NCBI GenBank assembly: GCA_963822485.1
Contig: CAWGHW010000011.1
Location: 75,115 to 139,114 of the forward strand
Direction of reading: 5' to 3'
Length of the DNA stretch: 64,000 nt
Origin: DASUBV01 sp963822485
GTDB taxonomy: Bacteria; Actinomycetota; Actinomycetes; Streptosporangiales; Streptosporangiaceae
Position numbers and translations under genes: made by a program. The notes below the pieces were generated by a model. The model was given only the letters and a program-made list of their open reading frames with translations. It had not been told where the DNA came from and made no database searches. Below, one piece after another: positions 55,519 through 64,000 of this stretch. Every line of letters starts with the position of its first letter. Position 1 is the first letter of the stretch.

Positions 55519-56966
55519 GTGAGCGAGGAAAACGAGCAGCCGGCGGAGCAGGCCGGGTCGCCGGGCGCGTTGCGCCTGTGGGGCGGCCGGTTCGAGTCCG
55601 GGCCCGCCGAGGCGCTGGCCCGGCTGTCGGTCAGCGTCCAGTTCGACTGGCGGCTGGCCCAGTACGACCTGCTCGCCTCGGCCGCGCACGCCCGCGTGCT
55701 GCACCGGGCCGGGCTGCTCGACGAGGCCGAGCTGGCCCGGATGCTGGCCGCGCTCGAGGACCTGGGCCGGGCCTGCCGCGACGGCCGGTTCCGGCCGGAC
55801 GCCTCCGACGAGGACGTGCACACCGCGCTGGAGCGCGGGCTGCTGGAGCGGATCGGCTCGCTGGGCGGCAAGCTGCGCGCGGGCCGCAGCCGCAACGACC
55901 AGATCGCCACCGACCTGCGGCTGTACCTGCGTGACCACGCCCGGTCTGTCGCCGCCCGGCTGGCCGAGCTGGAGACCGCGCTGATGGAGCAGGCGGCCAG
56001 CCACCTGCACACCCCGGTGCCCGGCATGACGCACCTCCAGCACGCCCAGCCCGTGTCCCTGGCCCATCAGCTGCTCGCGCACGTGCAGTCGTTCGCCAGG
56101 GATGTGGACCGGCTGCGGGACTGGGACAAGCGCGCGGCGGTCAGCCCGCTCGGCTCCGGTGCCCTGGCCGGCTCCTCGCTGCCGCTCGACCCCGACGCGG
56201 TGGCGGCCGAGCTGGGCTTCGACCGCGCGGCCGACAACTCCATGGACGCGGTCAGCGACCGTGACTTCGCGGCCGAGTTCTGCTTCGCGGCCGCGCTGCT
56301 CGGCGTGCACCTGTCCCGGCTCGGCGAGGAGATCGTGCTGTGGTCCTCGTACGAGTTCGGCTGGGTCCAGCTGGACGACGCCTACTCCACCGGCTCGTCG
56401 ATCATGCCGCAGAAGAAGAACCCGGACATCGCCGAGCTGGCCCGGGGCAAGGCCTGCCGCTGATCGGCGGCCTGACCGGGCTGCTGACCACGCTCAAGGG
56501 GCTGCCGCTGGCCTACGACCGGGACCTGCAGGAGGACAAGGAGCCGGTCTTCGACGCCGTGGACACCCTGCTGACGGTGCTCCCGGCGCTGGCCGGGCTG
56601 GTGGCCACCTTGCGGTTCAATACCAAGCTGATGGCGCGCAGCGCGCCCGCCGGGCACGCGCTGGCCACCGACCTGGCCGAGCTGCTGGTCCGGCGGGGGA
56701 CGCCGTTCCGGCAGGCCCACGAGGTCGTCGGGCACCTGGTGGTCTGGTGCCAGGTGCATGACTGCGAGCTTTCCGAGGTCAGTGACGAGGACCTGGCCAA
56801 GATCTCGCCGCTGCTGACGCCGGATGTGCGGGATGTGCTGACGGTGGAGGGGGCGCTGGCGGCTCGGAGTGCTCGTGGGGGTACGGCGCCGGCCCGGGTT
56901 TCTGAGCAATTGGAGCGGTTGCGTTCTGTGGTGGATGACCAGGCGGCCTGGGCGGCGGGAGGGTGA
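55519..56966 (+). CDS. argH: Argininosuccinate lyase, one frame break
   Basis: The final step, splitting argininosuccinate to arginine and fumarate. Typical text: LRLWGGRFESGPAEALARLS, RSRNDQIATDLRLYLRD, MTHLQHAQPVSLAHQL and the signature loop SSIMPQKKNPDIAELARGKA. The frame shifts near 56452-56460, directly after that loop (AAGGCCTGCCGCTGATC), and then LIGGLTGLLTTLKGLPLAYDRDLQEDKEP continues. One missing G explains it. GTG 55519 is chosen because AGGAG lies about 9 nt upstream; TTG 55492 is an alternative. The stop overlaps mpg. Confidence 0.92.
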
Positions 56967-57721
56967 CGGGTCGTCACCCCGGCCCGTCGTCAGCGGGAGA
57001 CCCGAACGCTGTCGACGGGCCGGGGTCACGGCCCGCTGGGTGGCAGCTGCTGGAGCGGGCGTTCTTTGACCGGCCCGCGCTGGAGGTGGCACCGGAGGTG
57101 CTCGGGACGGTGCTGTGGCATGACAGTCCGGAGGGGGCGGTGGCGGCCGTCGTGGTTGAGGTCGAGGCGTATATGGGGGCGATTGATCCGGCCTCGCATT
57201 CTTACCGGGGGAGGACGGCTCGCAACGGGGTGATGTTCGGGTCGCCGGGCCACGGCTACGTGTACTTCACGTACGGGATGCACTTTTGCGTCAACTACAC
57301 CTGCGGCCCGGGAGATGAGCCCTCGGCGGTGCTGATCCGGGCTGGGCGGATCATTGAGGGGGCCGGGCTGGCCTTGCGGCGGCGGCGGCCCGATGGGCGG
57401 GTGATCCCGGATCGGGAGCTGGCGCGGGGGCCGGGGTCGCTGTGTCAGGCGCTGGCGATCGACCGGGGGCTGGACGGGGCCGATGTGTGCTCGGCGGGGT
57501 CGCCGCTTGAGGTGGGGGCGCTGGCCGGGTGGGAGCCGCTGCCGGCCAGCGCGATCAGCACCGGGCCGCGGGTGGGGATCAGCGTGGCGGCCGACTGGCC
57601 GTGGCGGTTCTGGGTGACGGGGGACCGGGCGGTGTCCGCCTATAAGAAGTCGGCGCCGCGGCGGCCGCGCGGTAAACCAGTTACCGGGGGCGGCGCCGGG
57701 GATGGGACGATGCACCGGTGA
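56963..57721 (+). CDS. mpg: 3-methyladenine DNA glycosylase, AAG/MPG family
   Basis: Removes alkylated purines from DNA. The AAG fold is shown by VEVEAYMGAIDPASHSYRGRT (active-site Glu region), GVMFGSPGHGYVYFTYGMHFCVNY and PRVGISVAADWPWRFWVTGD. The 252 residues include a poorly conserved N-terminal 30. GTG overlaps the argH stop and its stop overlaps tyrS (GTGA). The mpg-tyrS pair is conserved in mycobacteria. Confidence 0.93.
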   Translation: MTGRHPGPSSAGDPNAVDGPGSRPAGWQLLERAFFDRPALEVAPEVLGTVLWHDSPEGAVAAVVVEVEAYMGAIDPASHSYRGRTARNGVMFGSPGHGYVYFTYGMHFCVNYTCGPGDEPSAVLIRAGRIIEGAGLALRRRRPDGRVIPDRELARGPGSLCQALAIDRGLDGADVCSAGSPLEVGALAGWEPLPASAISTGPRVGISVAADWPWRFWVTGDRAVSAYKKSAPRRPRGKPVTGGGAGDGTMHR

Positions 57722-59001
57722 CTGAGATCATTGACGAGCTGAGCTGGCGAGGCCTCATCGCCATCAGCACCGACCTGGATGACCTGCGCAAGGCGCTGGA
57801 CACCGATCGGGTGACGTTCTACGCCGGGTTCGACCCGACCGGGCCCGGGCTGCACATCGGGCACCTGGTGCTGCTGCTGACCATGCGCCGGCTCCAGCTC
57901 GCCGGGCACCAGCCCATCGGCCTGGTCGGCGGGGCCACCGGGCTGATCGGGGACCCCAGCGGCAAGTCCGCCGAGCGGGTGCTCAACCCGCGCGAGGTAG
58001 TGGCCGGCTGGGTGGAGCGGATCCGCGGCGAGGTGAGCCACTACCTGGACTTCGACGCCGGCCCGGCCAGCGCCATGGCGGTCAGCAACCTGGACTGGAC
58101 CGAGCACCTGACCACGCTGGACTTCCTGCGCGACATCGGCAAGCACTTCCCGGTGAACCAGATGCTGTCCCGCGACGTGGTCCGCAACCGGCTCGAGTCG
58201 GGCGGGATCAGCTTCACCGAGTTCAGCTACCAGATCCTCCAGGCCAACGACTTCCTGGAACTGCACCGGCGGCACGACTGCGCGCTGCAGCTCGGCGGCA
58301 GCGACCAGTGGGGCAACCTGGTGTCGGGCGTGGACCTGATCCGCCGGGTCACCGGGGACTCGGTGCACGCGCTGGCCATCCCGCTGATCACCAAGCCGGA
58401 CGGCACCAAGTACGGCAAGACCGAGGGCGAGGCGGTCTGGCTCAGCCCGGAGCTGATGAGCCCGTACGCGTTCTACCAGTTCTGGTTCAACCGGTCGGAC
58501 GCCGAGGTGCCGGGGCTGCTGAAGGTCTTCACCTTCCGGACCAGGGAAGAGATCGAGGCCCTGGAAACCGAGATCGCCGAACGGCCCGCGGCCCGGCCCG
58601 GCCAGCGTGTCCTGGCCGAGGACGTCACCGAGCTGGTGCACGGCCGGGCCGAGCTGGAGCGCGTGCTGGCCGCGAGCCGGGCCCTGTTCGGGCAGGGGGA
58701 CCTGGCCGAGCTGGACGCGGGCACGCTGGCCTCGGCGATCGCGGAGGTGCCGCACGCCACGGTGCGGGCCGAGGGCGGCCGCCTGCCTCGGGTGGCTGAC
58801 CTGATGGCCGAGACCGGGATCGTGCGCAGCAAGTCAGACGGCCGCCGGGCCATCGCCGAGGGCGGGGCGTACCTGAACAACGTGAAGGTCACCGCCGAGG
58901 ACGCGGTGCCCGCCATGCCGGCCGACCTCCTGCACGGCCGGTACCTGGTCCTGCGCCGGGGCAAGCGCACCGTCGGCGGCGTCGAGGTGGAGCGCGGCTA
59001 A
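57718..59001 (+). CDS. tyrS: Tyrosyl-tRNA synthetase
   Basis: Charges tRNA-Tyr. The class I HIGH motif is in GPGLHIGHLVLLLTM and the KMSKS-like motif in KPDGTKYGKTEGEAVWL; LGGSDQWGNL is the tyrosine pocket. A C-terminal S4 RNA-binding domain (GIVRSKSDGRRAIAEGGAYLNNVKV) completes its 427 residues. Its last 17 codons form the first unit of a tandem repeat that continues downstream as non-coding copies. Confidence 0.96.
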   Translation: MTEIIDELSWRGLIAISTDLDDLRKALDTDRVTFYAGFDPTGPGLHIGHLVLLLTMRRLQLAGHQPIGLVGGATGLIGDPSGKSAERVLNPREVVAGWVERIRGEVSHYLDFDAGPASAMAVSNLDWTEHLTTLDFLRDIGKHFPVNQMLSRDVVRNRLESGGISFTEFSYQILQANDFLELHRRHDCALQLGGSDQWGNLVSGVDLIRRVTGDSVHALAIPLITKPDGTKYGKTEGEAVWLSPELMSPYAFYQFWFNRSDAEVPGLLKVFTFRTREEIEALETEIAERPAARPGQRVLAEDVTELVHGRAELERVLAASRALFGQGDLAELDAGTLASAIAEVPHATVRAEGGRLPRVADLMAETGIVRSKSDGRRAIAEGGAYLNNVKVTAEDAVPAMPADLLHGRYLVLRRGKRTVGGVEVERG

Positions 59002-59197
59002 CGCCGCACGGCGACCCCTCGGCCCGGCTGCCGCTGCGCCGGGGCTAGCGCACCGTCGGCGGCGTCGAGGTGGAGCCGGCTAACGCCAGACGGCGACCCC
59101 TCGGCCCGGGTGCCGCTGCGCCGGGACTAGCGCAGCGACGTCGACGTCGACGTGGAGCCAGGCTAAGCGCCAGCCGACGCCAGTCGGGCGGCCCCGC
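58951..59197. repeat. 82-83-bp tandem copies of the tyrS 3' end
   Basis: Copies begin at 58951 (inside tyrS), 59034 and 59116, each starting CTGCGCCGGG. Copies 1 and 2 match nearly base for base, including CACCGTCGGCGGCGTCGAGG and GGCTAACGCC with the stop; in copy 2 the codon AAG became TAG. Copy 3 is more diverged. They therefore cannot be translated past the true stop. Confidence 0.85.
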
Positions 59198-60061
59198 TCG
59201 GGTGCCGCGGCACTGGGCTGCCGGCGTTCCGCCGGCCGCCGCGGGTCTCGGCGGGTGCTGCGGGAGGTCTGTCTGCCAGCCGCCGGGCGGCGTTCAGCGG
59301 GGCGGCCTCCCATGATCAATGTCACGCTGGTGGCGAAGCGGCGTCGCCAGCCGGGCGTTCGCGCTAGGCCCCGGCGCGCTCAGCGTCACCAGCGGCCCAC
59401 TGCTGCTGTCCTAACGGCACAGTGGGGCCGCCGGTGCCGCTGCGCGTGAGCCTGGTTTGGGCCCCATCGATGTCACTGGTGCTGCTGTGACGGCGGGCCC
59501 TCGGTGCCCAGCGTCGTGGTTGTTGCTCTCACGCTGCTCTACCGACATGGGAGCAACAACCACGTCGCTAGCCGGTGAGCTGACCGGGAGCCGGCCAGCC
59601 CGGCCAGCCCGGCGAGCCCGGCGGCGCGGTCGTGTGCACGGCCTCGTGCTTGGCCGATCCGGGTGGCCGGGCTGGCGCCGGGGACTGTCTGTCTCGGTCC
59701 GATATCGGTCTTGTCTCAGCCCGGGCCGGCGCGTCACAAGATCATCGCTCGCTGTGCTCGCGGGCCGCGGCCAGGCCCTCTCGGTGCCTGGTCCGGCACG
59801 TGATGGTCGTCACTTCTGACGATCTTCGTGTCGAGCTGGGGGCCTGCGGCCCAGAACTTTCTGGCCCGCTCCCGGACCCCCTCACAGGGCGGCCGGGGCC
59901 CCGCACGGGGGGTCGGGCAACCGTCACGAAGAATTTTTCGGGGGTCGGGTTTGAGGCTCTGGCGGGACGGGAACACCATCCCACCTGCGTTGTCCCGGAC
60001 CGGGTGTCCGGACCGGGCCGCCGCGGGGGCCGCCGGGACGGCCCGGGGGCGCCAGGTCGAT
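59198..60061. other. Non-coding spacer between tyrS and rrn
   Basis: No frame here resembles a gene. It contains the second palindromic element (59510-59569) and a hairpin GCGGCCCACTG/CAGTGGGGCCGC (59392-59402 with 59420-59431). The rest, including GGGGGTCGGG-rich text near 59905-59955, shows nothing I can assign. Confidence 0.5.
59510..59569. repeat. Palindromic element, copy 2
   Basis: Arms 59510-59533 and 59546-59569 (24 nt, few mismatches) with the 12-nt spacer CTGCTCTACCGA. Arms and spacer match copy 1 at 24530-24589 (GTTGTTGCTCTCACG; GAGCAACAACCACGTCGCT). Unlike copy 1, the pairing does not extend clearly outward. Confidence 0.85.
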
Positions 60062-60090
60062 TTGACGGGGTCCTGATTGCTGTCTAATGT
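60062..60090 (+). promoter_or_regulatory. rrn promoter, upstream
   Basis: TTGACG (60062-60067), 17-bp spacer, TAATGT (60085-60090). It is a near-consensus housekeeping promoter about 450 bp before 16S. Confidence 0.7.
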
Positions 60091-60250
60091 TTCGTCCTGC
60101 CCCGAGGGAACGGGACGCCGACAAGGCGGAACGATCCAGGGGCCAGCGAAATCCTCTCCCACGAGCCTCAACCCGGTAACGGGCTGTCTCTAGGAGCGGT
60201 AGGCTGGCAGCACAGTAAGTAGCGGGACGGATCGAGTCGGGTGAACTGAC

Positions 60251-60279
60251 TTGACAAGGTCTGATCCGCCCGGTAAGTT
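60251..60279 (+). promoter_or_regulatory. rrn promoter, downstream
   Basis: TTGACA (60251-60256, perfect -35), 17-bp spacer, TAAGTT (60274-60279). With the upstream promoter it makes the tandem pair common for actinobacterial rRNA operons. Confidence 0.78.
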
Positions 60280-60330
60280 AGCAGGGTTGCCCCGGACTGG
60301 TCCTGACGGATCGGGATGGTGAGCGTCCGC

Positions 60331-60352
60331 TCCTTGAGAACTCAACAGCGTG
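60331..60352 (+). promoter_or_regulatory. Antitermination/processing element in rrn leader
   Basis: CCTTGAGAACTCAACAGCG recurs, slightly changed (TCTTGAGAACTGCACAGTG), at 62353-62371 before 23S. Paired elements of this type in actinobacterial leaders and spacers are boxA-like or pre-rRNA processing sites. Confidence 0.5.
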
Positions 60353-60536
60353 CTAAAAGCCAGTGCACATGCACATCCTCGTCAATATGAGGTGACGGCG
60401 CCATTCGTGACGCCGATCTTCAGAGGAAATTGCCAAGATCGCCTCTGGCCCGGCTTGCCGGACTTAGAGGCATCTCTTTATGTCAGCAGATCGCCTGGTG
60501 CTCCTCTGGAGCGTCGGCGACTTTGCATATAGACAT

Positions 60537-64000
<3,464 letters not shown>

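Overview
The window is a 64 kb piece of a high-GC actinobacterial chromosome. The evidence is G/C-rich third codon positions, frequent GTG starts, tightly overlapping genes (ATGA and GTGA junctions), an actinobacterial rRNA operon at the right end, and a gene order close to Mycobacterium and Streptomyces chromosomes. Compare thrS-HIT-pgsA-acyltransferase-pimA-pdxST-yebC-ruvCAB, yajC-secDF-apt-relA-ppi-MBL, aspS-rarA-alaS-ruvX-mltG-aroE, infC-rpmI-rplT-rRNA methylase-kinase-pheST, argCJBDFR-H, and mpg-tyrS. From the 16S text I place it loosely near Streptosporangiales; I cannot name a genus.

Layout. Positions 1-10118 hold thrS (5' end cut by the window), an Ap4A-type HIT protein, a leftward EF-G-like/HAD pair, a DedA-type membrane protein and the phosphatidylinositol-mannoside set (pgsA, acyltransferase, pimA, LemA-like). 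Positions 10245-16377 hold pyridoxal phosphate synthase (pdxST), yebC, an Eis-type acetyltransferase and ruvCAB with a LexA-type SOS box. Positions 16621-24246 hold yajC-secD-secF, apt and the bifunctional (p)ppGpp enzyme. Positions 24676-27817 hold leftward DUF349 and cyclophilin genes and a rightward metallo-hydrolase. Positions 27875-39472 hold aspS, rarA, two small envelope genes, alaS, ruvX, mltG and aroE. Positions 40033-48314 hold infC-rpmI-rplT, an rRNA methyltransferase, an orphan histidine kinase and pheST. Positions 48615-57721 hold a lipoprotein gene, the arginine cluster with an ARG-box operator, and mpg. tyrS follows, then a 1.5 kb non-coding spacer with two tandem rrn promoters, 16S, a tRNA-free spacer and the first part of 23S.

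Most of this is housekeeping: translation, arginine and vitamin B6 synthesis, protein export, recombination repair and stringent response. No phage, plasmid, CRISPR or biosynthetic island is visible. The unusual content lies within and between these genes. (1) The 23S gene has about 85-100 nt of extra, strongly foldable sequence at helix 45, a classical site for rRNA intervening sequences. (2) A 24-12-24 palindromic element occurs in two spacers 35 kb apart. (3) Tandem repeats with a 15-bp period sit inside at least seven housekeeping genes. (4) The 3' ends of tyrS and aroE are tandemly copied into the downstream spacers. (5) The infC-rpmI spacer carries five hairpins with the same GTGCC/GGCAC core. 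(6) infC appears to start at AUC behind an attenuator-like terminator.

Caution: 14 essential or near-essential genes need about 23 single frame corrections to read through. I treat these as sequence errors and annotate the genes at full length with the shift positions given.
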